This document shows positions 43,769-53,200 of a stretch of DNA of 64,000 bases, one piece after another. The position numbers and the translations under genes are program-made. Numbering within the stretch: position 1 is the first letter of the stretch; each line of letters begins with the position of its first letter. Location: positions 3,036-67,035 of the forward strand of contig JBKBUF010000027.1 in assembly GCA_046290815.1 (NCBI GenBank), read 5' to 3'. The notes beneath the pieces are model-generated. The model had not been told where the DNA came from. It was given only the letters and a program-made list of their open reading frames with translations, and ran no database searches. This DNA is from JBKBUF01 sp046290815. Its GTDB lineage: Bacteria > Bacteroidota > Bacteroidia > Cytophagales > Cytophagaceae.

Positions 43769-44578
43769 TTACATTGCCAACAAGGCTCCTATGATTGAAA
43801 AGACAATTGCAATAGAGAACAGGCTGAAAAATATTCCGTACAATAAGATAGAATTTACTACTCTTAAGATACCGGAATTCCCATATACCGGTTTTATAGA
43901 AAGATAAAAATAGATCAGTGTAGTACTGATACCGATAAATACTGCAATATCTTTATTGATCATATACAACGGCAAACAGAGAGTATCACGAAGAAATCCG
44001 AATGACATAAAGTACAAACAAAATATAAGGTGTTCTATATAAAATCTGCCTTTTTTGAAATAGTACAATTTAAGAACAAAAGCAAAAATAAAGATGATAA
44101 AATAAAGGCTTATGGAAAAAGCGTTGTTGGCCGCAAGATTCAGCTCATGGAAAAAGGCTTCCTGTGTAATTCCGGACTTCTGAATTTTAGTTTGAAGAAC
44201 ATTGTTTACCCAATCAATATTTCCCAACTGCAGAAGATAACTACTTTCAATTGGAGAATAATTATCGAAGAAAGAATATACCAGAAAGTTAACAGTGATA
44301 ATTACCAGGTAGAGTTTAACAGGACTAATGTAAGTACGCTGCTTTCCACTTATGTAATCTATGGTAAGTTTTCCAGGTTTTAGGACAAGCAGTTTTAATG
44401 TATTGAATATTTTAGAATCAAAATCAAAAAGATCATCTGCGAACTCTTTGCTGAACTCTTTTATGTTGAAGTCCTGACGGTCAAATTTTTTTTGACCGCA
44501 GTGATTACAATATAAGCCATCGAAATCTTTTGAGCAGTTATAGCAAGGTTCAGGCTGTCCGGCCACGATATTATTCAT
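43769..44578 (-). CDS. DUF3667 zinc-ribbon membrane protein
   Basis: About 269 residues; ATG at 44578 is used (an in-frame GTG is at 44581). N-terminal four-cysteine zinc ribbon (Cys12, 15, 24, 27: CYNCSKDFDGLYCNHCGQ), then a helical region with the DUF3667 signature KLLVLKPGKLTIDYISGKQR followed by five hydrophobic segments (about 88-105, 145-168, 175-195, 200-220 and 235-265). Family function is unknown. It is monocistronic. Confidence 0.85.
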   Translation of the reverse strand: MNNIVAGQPEPCYNCSKDFDGLYCNHCGQKKFDRQDFNIKEFSKEFADDLFDFDSKIFNTLKLLVLKPGKLTIDYISGKQRTYISPVKLYLVIITVNFLVYSFFDNYSPIESSYLLQLGNIDWVNNVLQTKIQKSGITQEAFFHELNLAANNAFSISLYFIIFIFAFVLKLYYFKKGRFYIEHLIFCLYFMSFGFLRDTLCLPLYMINKDIAVFIGISTTLIYFYLSIKPVYGNSGILRVVNSILLYGIFFSLFSIAIVFSIIGALLAM

Positions 44579-44650
44579 CACTAATTAATAAAACCACATT
44601 GAATTTACGATTTTTTCTTGTGGTAAGCTAAGAAATCAGAGTTAGGTACG

Positions 44651-44680
44651 AAAAAAAATCCCGCAGTGATTGCGGGATTT
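44651..44680 (-). terminator. terminator of secreted-protein gene 44710-45621
   Basis: Ten-base stem AAATCCCGCA/TGCGGGATTT with loop GTGAT; an A run at 44651-44658 on the plus strand supplies the minus-strand T run. Confidence 0.88.
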
Positions 44681-44709
44681 CAAATATTATGATTTGATGC
44701 ACAAAAACA

Positions 44710-45621
44710 TTAATTCTTCACAAACATTCTGCTGCTTTTTGTTCCGTCAGTATAGTTAACAATTAAAGTATAAACTCCATTGTTCAGGGAAGATACATTA
44801 ATGGTAGAATTATTGACTTCAAAAGATACCGTTTTACCTAAAGCATCAGAAAAAATCACCGAGGAAACAGATTTTTCTGTGGTTAAAGTCATAACAGAGC
44901 TTGCAGGGTTAGGATAAATATTCATGGTTTTATCCTCGATTGCGCTGTTAACGCCGGTAATCACTGGTGTTCCATAAGCTGTTACAAAATTCGTCATCAT
45001 ATCTATAGTAAACACAGGATAAACCATTGGACTTACTACATACCAACTATAAGCAGTTACGACGTTGTCCGTTTTGGAAACTAATCTGGCAACATTGTTA
45101 TAGGTTCCTATCGGAGTTTTAATTGTTCCATAAGCATCGTAATGGTTAGTGGATGTTTTAGGTGTTCCATTCTCAGGTGTATAAGAATCATCTACTGATT
45201 CATTGTAATTTAAGGGAAAAGTCAGATAAACTCTTGAATCAGTATATTTCACTCCGTCTCCTCCGCCGATATTATCACCAAGACTTTCTAATTTGTCTGC
45301 TGATAAAATATAGTAATTGTATCTTTTGCCAACTATTGGTGCATCTAACTCCCAAGCATAATTTGAGCTTGGATAATCACCACCATTTGGGGTAGACGCA
45401 GGGTTAAGGATTTTTAAAGTACCTCCGGGAGACATGGTAAGACTTGAAAAATCCCAGTTTTGGTCAGCACCTGCAGGACCTGGATTGGGACCAAACACCA
45501 TTGTCGCAGAAAAAGGTGCCGAAAATCCTATTGGGGGCATCTTATCCCTTTCGATAACAGGCTGAGCAAGTGCTGCAGATAAAACAATTGATGCAAAAAA
45601 TGATAGTAATAGTTTTTTCAT
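44710..45621 (-). CDS. secreted T9SS cargo, unknown function
   Basis: A 303-residue protein with signal peptide ending SAALAQ, a central domain (about 25-215) without recognised motif but with the pattern of GPNPGPAGADQNWDFSSL near the start, seen in a group of Bacteroidota secreted proteins, and a C-terminal T9SS type A sorting domain (NIYPNPASS ... MFVKN; about 230-303). Exported by T9SS and probably anchored at the surface or released. Its own terminator follows. No catalytic residues can be named. Confidence 0.75.
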   Translation of the reverse strand: MKKLLLSFFASIVLSAALAQPVIERDKMPPIGFSAPFSATMVFGPNPGPAGADQNWDFSSLTMSPGGTLKILNPASTPNGGDYPSSNYAWELDAPIVGKRYNYYILSADKLESLGDNIGGGDGVKYTDSRVYLTFPLNYNESVDDSYTPENGTPKTSTNHYDAYGTIKTPIGTYNNVARLVSKTDNVVTAYSWYVVSPMVYPVFTIDMMTNFVTAYGTPVITGVNSAIEDKTMNIYPNPASSVMTLTTEKSVSSVIFSDALGKTVSFEVNNSTINVSSLNNGVYTLIVNYTDGTKSSRMFVKN

Positions 45622-45677
45622 AGGAGTTTTATATTTTTTCCTTTAAATATACAATAAAAATACTTTTTAAGCAAAAA

Positions 45678-46295
45678 TTATCTCCGATGCAGCTTAAACG
45701 CAATATTTCTTCCCTGCCCCTGCATAATGGCGAGATTTATCCAGCATAAAGCCATTTTTTCAAGCAATTCCACCTTATCATCACCACCGAAATCAATACA
45801 GGAACCGAATCCGATATCATTGGAAAGGTTTTCCGCTATTTGTTTTGCTTTTTTGCTGTTTCCTGCCATAAACATATCTATTGCCACATCCCCATAAACA
45901 GGGTCGGCCATATTTTCATAGCCCGTAGTATTAAAGCATTTCACTACATGCTCGGCACCGGCGATTGCCTTCAGAGCATGAAATGCGGTAGCGTATGGTT
46001 CAGGTTTTACTCTTACGGCATTCGTGGCATCAATGATCACCTGCTTTGTATCTTTGATTAAAAGTCCGGCTATTTCAGTTGCTGCATCTGCAGGGGTAGT
46101 AATCACTATGATGTCGGCACTTTTTAATGCGTCTTTAAGACCAGCCATATGACTTCCTTTCACCTTTTCAGCTGCAGCCATGGCTTTTGCAGAATGAGGA
46201 TCGCGTACTCCGAAAGTAATTTTATGACCGGCTTTTGCCCAGCCTGTAGCTAAAGCAGTACCTACATTGCCGGAACCGATGATTGAAATGTTCAT
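45678..46295 (-). CDS. NADPH-dependent F420-reductase-like oxidoreductase
   Basis: About 205 residues; start 46295 places MNISIIGSGNVGTALATGW at the N-terminus, an intact Rossmann dinucleotide motif GSGNVG. It continues with the FGVRDP turn expected to contact NADPH phosphate, SADIIVITTPADA, and KCFNTTGYENMADP, all typical of the F420-dependent NADP oxidoreductase family (also ProC/KARI-like). Most bacteria of this type lack F420, so the substrate may be a different hydride carrier. Cytoplasmic; monocistronic. Confidence 0.8.
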   Translation of the reverse strand: MNISIIGSGNVGTALATGWAKAGHKITFGVRDPHSAKAMAAAEKVKGSHMAGLKDALKSADIIVITTPADAATEIAGLLIKDTKQVIIDATNAVRVKPEPYATAFHALKAIAGAEHVVKCFNTTGYENMADPVYGDVAIDMFMAGNSKKAKQIAENLSNDIGFGSCIDFGGDDKVELLEKMALCWINLAIMQGQGRNIAFKLHRR

Positions 46296-46377
46296 AGCAG
46301 ATAAATTTTGGATAGAAATATACAAAATAAAGCATGAACCAAATAACTAATGGAATCATTATAAATAATCTTTTAAA

Positions 46378-46405
46378 CAAAAAAGGCACTCCAATGGAGT
46401 GCCCC
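46378..46405 (-). terminator. terminator of the 888-aa T9SS cargo gene
   Basis: GGCACTCCA and TGGAGTGCC (46385-46403) form a near-loopless hairpin preceded on the plus strand by an A run, giving minus-strand T residues after the stem. Confidence 0.8.
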
Positions 46406-46428
46406 AAAAATTATATATGAATAAAAGA

Positions 46429-49095
46429 TTATTTCCTGATAAAAGGGAGATACTTTATCCCATATTCAGTCATAAGTTTAATAATGTAATGACCCGAATC
46501 AAAGCCGGTAAGATCAACAGTGATAATCTGATTGTTAAGTACAAAAGGAACATTTGTGGATTTTCCCATAACATCTGTTACTACCACCGCTGCGGGCTTA
46601 CCATTATTATCATTTCCAGAGATATAGATTACATCTGACTCTGTAGGATTTGGAAAAACCGAAACAATATTATTTTGAGAGTGATCTGCGCCTGTGGCAA
46701 TGTCAATAGTAAGGATTTCACTAGCCGTTCCGAAATAATTCTGATGTGCAATTTCAGCATATACAGAATACATACCCGGGTTGACAGGTAATTCATCCGA
46801 TCCATTGTATGTTATATGGTATTGAAGATCTTCAGGAGATGTAATGACTGTAACCGCTTTAGGAGTACCGTCAAAAGTTTGTTGCAGATTAGAAAAATAA
46901 ATATCAGCCGGAGCCTTTGTAATTTTCAACACTCCATTTACAAAAGTAAAATCATAATTATTATCTAATCCACCAGAAAATGAAATTACATAATCTCCAG
47001 TATTGCTTAAAGCATTGGCAGATGTATTTATTTGAGGCAATTCATCAAGCACTTGATCTGATTCTGCATTTACGAATCCGGATATCTCAAAAGTAAGTTC
47101 TGGAATCTGAAATCCAAAAATTTTGGTCTTATTATCTGCTGTTACAGTAAGCATTTTTTTATTTATGGTAAGGACTATCTCCTTACTTGAAGAAATGTAA
47201 TTATCATCTTCCAATACCACCGCAGAAATATTCACTGTTCCTGCATTTAAAATCCTAATTTCAGAACCAGACAATTCTACCTGGCCTGTACCACCCGGGA
47301 GAACTTCATAATATATATCACCGGTAGAATTGGAAGACGCTAATAGAGTGAATGGAACATCTCCATATGTTTTAGATATGTTATCAAATATTATTTCAGG
47401 ATATTCTTTTACTGTAACCATTGAAGTCAATTCTTCACCTTCTCCGCATTCATTAAATGCAAGTACATTAATAGTTCCGTTTGCAGCATTCTGATCTATA
47501 TTTACAATTACTGTATTTGTGCCCTCACCGGAAACAATCACAAAACCCTCCGGAAACTCCCAGGCAAAAACAACTCCTGGTATACTTTTCACTTTAAAGA
47601 CAACATCAGACTGATTCCTCAAAACTGATAAAGGAAAATTCAATTTCTCAGGTTTTACAGGAAGATTACATATCGAGAGCAGGAAACCATCGTTATTCGG
47701 AAACCCATTAGTTGAAGGAGAAGTAAATAAAGCTGCTCCTGCAGTCGGATCAAGATCTATTGTTTCCTGAAAACTACCGGCAAGATAAATCTTGTCTTCA
47801 GATGCTATTATACCGTATAAAAATTCCCTTTTTGTTCCACCGATTGTAAAATGAGCAATATACTTTCCGTCACTAGTATACCTGGCATAGAAAATATCAT
47901 CTTCCCCATGAGAACCTGATACTGCCAATCCCAGTCCGGCATCAAAATCGATAGTAGTACTAAACTTCCCTGCCAGATGTATCTCATTATTTGAAAAATC
48001 GATCTTCTGAATGTGTGCATTAGAATAATTGCCATTGGGTTCTTTAAAACTAATAATCCAGTTATAGTTGCCGGATGCATCATATTTTGCAAGGAATGCC
48101 ACTTCACCAACAACAGACAAATTTGCCACTGAAGCCGAAGGATCAAAATCAGTAGTACCCATAGTTCTGCCCCCTATAAAAATATTCAATGACTCATCTA
48201 TTCTGACAGATAAAATATCAACTATAAAATCACTGTTTATTACCTTTCCCCAGGCGAAACTTCCCTCAGAATTATATTTTGCAAAAAACGAAGAGTTGAC
48301 TCCCGTACGGCTTACTTCAAAAACCTCCTGTGAAGGGTCCAAATCAATCTTTGCACTGGGGAAACTTGCAGCGAGTAATACGTTTCCTGACAGATCCAAT
48401 TCAATAGAGCCGAAATTTTCAAGACCTGAACCTCCAAACCCATGCCCCCAAAGAAAATCTCCTGTAGCATTATATTTTGCCAAAAATACATCTACACTTC
48501 CGTAGGCAGGAGTTGTAGTCACACCTGCACCGGGATCCAGATCAATTGCACCCGAATAATTTCCGGCAAGGAAAATATCACCATTCTTATCGGACAATAT
48601 TTTCAGATCAACATTTACCAGTTGTGCACTTATAAACTTGCCCCAAATTAAAGAAGCATCAGGGGCATATTTTGCCATAAAGAATCCATTTGATGTAGAA
48701 GGTTTTAAAACTTCATTGGAGAAATCAATATCAAAATTAGATGATGCATAATATCCTGCGACAAGAATATTGTTATCCTTATCAATAGTTAAATCCATAG
48801 GACCACCGTTACCTGATTCAAATGTTTTAAAAAAAATTTCTGTACCAACAGAATTGTTTTTTGCTAAATAACCTCTTCCCTGTTTGTCACCAACAGTAAG
48901 GATAGTGCCATCAGTTGACTTATCAGCCTGTCTTACCCTCTCCCCGCTACCCTCCCCGGCAACAACAGATGCCCATTTAAAATTAAACTGTGCATGAGCA
49001 TTCGTTATTCCGAATAGCAAGAGCATGAAAAAAATTATGCTTCGAATATTTTTACAAAAAATATTAAAACTGTTTGCTTGTAGATTATTATTCAT
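46429..49095 (-). CDS. large secreted T9SS cargo with SBBP-like repeats and MBG domains
   Basis: An 888-residue protein. Signal peptide to NAHAQ (about 36). Residues 40-490 contain about six to eight repeats of the SBBP/beta-propeller kind (pattern DxxGNIFLAGNYSGAIDLDPGAG and FLAKYNATGDFLWG), which resemble self-reported data proteins and probably form a beta-propeller. Residues 490-575 look like a PKD/Ig-type domain; 575-810 contain MBG-type modules (ISKTYGDVPFTLLASSN, LTVTADNKTKIFG). The C-terminus (815-888) is a T9SS type A domain (SVFPNPTESDVIY). Probably a surface adhesin or structural protein. Followed by its own terminator. Confidence 0.82.
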   Translation of the reverse strand: MNNNLQANSFNIFCKNIRSIIFFMLLLFGITNAHAQFNFKWASVVAGEGSGERVRQADKSTDGTILTVGDKQGRGYLAKNNSVGTEIFFKTFESGNGGPMDLTIDKDNNILVAGYYASSNFDIDFSNEVLKPSTSNGFFMAKYAPDASLIWGKFISAQLVNVDLKILSDKNGDIFLAGNYSGAIDLDPGAGVTTTPAYGSVDVFLAKYNATGDFLWGHGFGGSGLENFGSIELDLSGNVLLAASFPSAKIDLDPSQEVFEVSRTGVNSSFFAKYNSEGSFAWGKVINSDFIVDILSVRIDESLNIFIGGRTMGTTDFDPSASVANLSVVGEVAFLAKYDASGNYNWIISFKEPNGNYSNAHIQKIDFSNNEIHLAGKFSTTIDFDAGLGLAVSGSHGEDDIFYARYTSDGKYIAHFTIGGTKREFLYGIIASEDKIYLAGSFQETIDLDPTAGAALFTSPSTNGFPNNDGFLLSICNLPVKPEKLNFPLSVLRNQSDVVFKVKSIPGVVFAWEFPEGFVIVSGEGTNTVIVNIDQNAANGTINVLAFNECGEGEELTSMVTVKEYPEIIFDNISKTYGDVPFTLLASSNSTGDIYYEVLPGGTGQVELSGSEIRILNAGTVNISAVVLEDDNYISSSKEIVLTINKKMLTVTADNKTKIFGFQIPELTFEISGFVNAESDQVLDELPQINTSANALSNTGDYVISFSGGLDNNYDFTFVNGVLKITKAPADIYFSNLQQTFDGTPKAVTVITSPEDLQYHITYNGSDELPVNPGMYSVYAEIAHQNYFGTASEILTIDIATGADHSQNNIVSVFPNPTESDVIYISGNDNNGKPAAVVVTDVMGKSTNVPFVLNNQIITVDLTGFDSGHYIIKLMTEYGIKYLPFIRK

Positions 49096-49190
49096 ACGTG
49101 TTCTATGTTTTAATTAATAATCAAAACTATCAGATTATAATAGAAATTTAAATAGGATTCAATACTCAAATTATATAGGTAGTGCTACCC

Positions 49191-49228
49191 AAAAAAAAGC
49201 TTTCCCGAATTGGATCAGGAAAGCTTTT
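49191..49228 (-). terminator. terminator of the FN3 T9SS cargo gene
   Basis: Eleven-base stem AAAAGCTTTCC/GGAAAGCTTTT (49195-49228) with an extra A run upstream on the plus strand; minus-strand orientation, 24 bases after the stop. Confidence 0.85.
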
Positions 49229-49251
49229 CATTAAATTAGTTATGTGATAGG

Positions 49252-50127
49252 TTATTTAACAACAAGCTTATCCTTTTTTAGGAGACCATTTCCATCGCTG
49301 CAAATAAGGAAGTAGATTCCTGATTTTAATTCGCTCAGATTAATTACATCAGCTGACCCGATTGTCTTTACAATTTCAATTCTTCCTTCCAACGAAGTAA
49401 TTTTTATTTCCAGGTTATCAAGTCCATTGTAATTAATATTTAAAGTTTCATAGGCTGGATTTGGATAAAATGAAATATCAAAAGACGTACCTAATGAAGA
49501 GGAGGTTGTAACAGGAGTTTTTACTTCAACAGTGTCACTTCTGTTATAGAGTCCGGTGAAAAAATCTACCACCTCAATAAAATAAAAATAAGTGGTATTA
49601 GGCTGCAGTTCATTTTCAGAAAAGGAGGTCTGGTTAAATACGGCATTATTATTTTCATACGGACCTAGCAAATTATTGGCTCTATAAATTCTGAATACCA
49701 GGTTTTGATTCGGCTGGAATGTATAATCCCAGGTCAGGTTTACTTTGGTATCAGAAACAGCAGTAGCAGTAAGATGTTCTGGTTTTACAGGTCTTGCCCA
49801 GGTTGTTTCATGATAAACTTCAGAATAGCTGCTAAACCCGCCTGCAATAAATGAAACAATTCTGTAATAATACAAAACCCCTTCCTCCAGATCCTGGTCT
49901 TCATAATAATCCAATGATGGGGGTACAGGACCAATTATTTGTTGCCAATTTTCTCCATCTAAAGACCGCTCAATAAAATATCCGTCTTCATCCTGAGTAT
50001 CATCAATCCAATAAATACTGATTGAAGAGATAGATGTCGAATTAAGAAAAACATCGTTTGGCGCCATTGGTTGTGCAACAGCGGTAAACGAAACAAAAAT
50101 GAATAGTGCGTAAAAAATTTTTCTCAT
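49252..50127 (-). CDS. secreted fibronectin type III protein with T9SS type A tail
   Basis: A 291-residue protein. Signal peptide to TAVAQ (about 18), two fibronectin type III domains (about 20-112 and 113-205: STSISSISIYWIDDTQDEDG, VSDTKVNLTWDY) and a T9SS type A domain (SFYPNPAYETLN ... LVVK; about 220-291). No enzyme domain; likely a small adhesin or spacer protein at the cell surface. It lies downstream of the GH8 gene on the same strand but is separated from it by a terminator, so it may be expressed on its own. Confidence 0.82.
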   Translation of the reverse strand: MRKIFYALFIFVSFTAVAQPMAPNDVFLNSTSISSISIYWIDDTQDEDGYFIERSLDGENWQQIIGPVPPSLDYYEDQDLEEGVLYYYRIVSFIAGGFSSYSEVYHETTWARPVKPEHLTATAVSDTKVNLTWDYTFQPNQNLVFRIYRANNLLGPYENNNAVFNQTSFSENELQPNTTYFYFIEVVDFFTGLYNRSDTVEVKTPVTTSSSLGTSFDISFYPNPAYETLNINYNGLDNLEIKITSLEGRIEIVKTIGSADVINLSELKSGIYFLICSDGNGLLKKDKLVVK

Positions 50128-50161
50128 AAAAGTAAAATAAAAATGTATTTAAAAATTTGAC

Positions 50162-50197
50162 AAAAAAACCCCGGTATGCCTTTAACAGCGATACCGG
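50162..50197 (-). terminator. terminator of the GH8-type gene
   Basis: CCGGTAT and ATACCGG (50171-50197) flank a 13-base loop; seven As at 50162-50168 give the minus-strand T run. It separates the GH8 and FN3 genes. Confidence 0.8.
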
Positions 50198-50278
50198 AAT
50201 CCCAATTACTCAAAACACAGTACAATATTAATTTTTAAAAAATAAAAAGCATCCTGCCTTGACCTGCTCTAAGGCATT

Positions 50279-53200
50279 TTACATCTTGTGTACCTTGTAA
50301 ATCCTGGTGTTATCTTTAGAGCTCAGATGAAGAAAATAAATACCCACAGGAAACTCAGAGCCAAAATTTAAAATCTGACTTGTGCTTAATTTTCCGGAAG
50401 AAAATATTTCTACACCTTCAACTGAAAAAACAGAAATAGAAACTTCTTCTCCATCCGGAATTACCAATTTTATATAAATCTGATCAGAAAACGGATTTGG
50501 ATAGATCTCAGCATTCACAGTCAACTCAAATGTCACAATTATAATGTTGCTATAGGTCCTGGTTCCGTTATAATCTACCTGAGTAAGCCTGTAATAAGCC
50601 TGAACTGAAGGAACATTGTGATCTGTAAAATCATATTGTGAAACTGACTGACTGTTACCTTTACCTTGTACCAATCCGATCTGATAATAATTCTTCCCAT
50701 CAAAAGACCGTTCCACGATGAAATTCCTGTTGTCTTTTTCCCAGGCAGTAGACCAAAATAATAATGCATTTTCACCAGATGAAAATCCGGAGAATGAAAG
50801 TAATTCTACAGGAGTTGTTCCATCACAACTTACAAATACCTCACCAGCAGGATCAGGTGTAACCCCCAGTATTTTTGCATATGCAGTATTTTTTATTTGT
50901 GATGCACATGTTGAAACAGTTCCGGACCAGGAATAAACTATCACTTCATTTGCTAATACCGGGCCAGAGATTGTCTGCCAGGTAACAGTACCCGCTAAAT
51001 TTGATCCGGAATAATTATTACCATTATGTAAAGCATTGGCTGCAGATACAAAGGTGATCTGCGAAGGTATCGGGTCTGTCATCTGTAATAGAAAACCTGA
51101 ATCGAGATGTGTGTACCAGTTACTAATTCGTGCACCTGCATCCCCGGTTGTGGTTTTTACACCGGCATAGCCTGCATGTACAGGTAATCCTGTAAAGGAA
51201 AATGTAGGAGACCCCGGCAATACGGCGTTAGGTACTGCCACCCAAATATTAGCAGCTCCGTTTACCAGCTGAATCTGGAAATCAAAAGAAGTGGATGCTG
51301 CTGTTGCAAAAGGCACTGTTTGAGCCGAACCTATTTCCACATCTCCCGGCATACTAAACACCCTTACCTGTACATTATTACCTGTTTGTGGCCTGAAATA
51401 AAATTCTATCCATGAAGTTCCATTATGTCTTGCAATAATCCGGTAGGTTCTGTCAATAGGAATTGAAAACGTCCCTCTGATGGTACCATTTGTTCCATGA
51501 GAATACCTGTGCGTCCAGGATCTCGTATTCCACGTTGTACTTACAAGACTTATTTCTGTAGGATTATTCAATACTATATTATTTCCGCCTTCTCTGATAT
51601 TCCAGTCAGCGGTAGTCATATTTCCTTGTACAACCGTGCCATCAAGATTTGTATAAGTGATGGTATATGTGATGGACTCTCCTGAGCCATAAACTGCTTT
51701 ATCGGCAGTTTTGGTCATGGAAGGAGAAGTAATAGTTACAGGCGTGCAACTTACCTGAGTTTTAACAGAATCTCTTGCCATCGGTTCTCTATCGGCCTCA
51801 GCTGTTGCTTTATTTTCAAATTCAGAAGGATCAGGATCATCAGGACAACCAAAATAAGAAGCGTCATTTACCCTTACCCAAAATTTATAGACAATAGAAT
51901 CTCCTATGTTTAACTGAGCAATCGTTGGCCAGGTAATAACATTTCCTGCCAATGTACCTGTCGGATATCCGGTGAAATAATTCACAAAGGAAACATGATC
52001 AGGGAGAATGTCTTTTACAATTATGTTAGTAAGCTCCCTGCCCGTTACAGGTGCATTACCATAAGCTCTTCTCCAGGTATATCCATCCCACTCTTCCACC
52101 AACTGCCTGGTCAAAGCAGCAACGGTACCGTTGCAGTAACCAGGATGATGCGTAGTTACAGGCAAATCCGGATTGGCAGGATCTGTCCAGTCATTTCCAA
52201 TGGGATAATAAGGTGAAACTGCAGCCATTGAAGCAGCAGGTTCTGCCGACCAGTCGGTAGTATAGTCTACTGCCACTCCCGCATTAATATCATAAACAAC
52301 TCTTTGAGGTGCAACAGCCCCTTCATGGATATACATTGGCTGATTGTTATACCATTCAAGATGGAGATATGGCTGAGCTTTCTGATCAGGAAAATTCAGC
52401 ATAACACGATGATTCCAGGTAGCACCAACAGGAAGTACCTGACTCGAATAAGTAGGTGCAGGCGTGCAACCCTGATTATATATCAGGGTATAAGAATATG
52501 CAGGGGGACCTGGTTTTTTCATATAATATGATACCCTGTAATTTCTGTAGTTTATCACAGGCTCATGAGCTGCTTGGAACACTCTGTATTTTAAAGTCAG
52601 GATAGAAGGATGATTGGTAAGCCCTGAGTGCGCGGAAGTAATCTTCACTCCCGGTCTTCCTCCATTGAGGAAAGGAACAGGATTGTTTTTTACTACAATT
52701 GTATAAGAAATTGTGTCACCAACCATAACAACAGGTTTACTTGCCCTCTTTCTTATTGACAATGGTTTTTCAGTAAGTATATCCACACAATTTCTTTCCA
52801 TAACATCTGTAATATTATTTGGATATTCATTACTTATCCATCCATATCCATTACTACATGAGATGGTGGCTGAATTGCATAATCTTCCTGTTGCAGCTGC
52901 TGTTACTCTTACCTGTAAGGTTACCGATCCCATGGTAGATGAAAGACCATTGGTAACAAATCCGGGTACAGCACCGATATTCCATGTCACAGTACTTCCT
53001 GCCGCAGTGCCACCATTAGAGGCTGATACAAATGCAAGTCCGGCAGGTAAGTTATCTGTAATGACAACGTTAGCGGCTGAAGTTTTGGAATAGTTTCTAT
53101 AGGATATGGTATATGTTAAAATGTCTCCTTCGTAAGCATAAGTTTTATCTACTGCTTTATAGACCTTCATATTTGCTTTGGACGAAATGTTTTCACCTTC

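Noticed and set aside
43592..43798. 68-codon plus-strand frame
   Set aside because: Reads through a strong terminator and into the opposite-strand DUF3667 gene.
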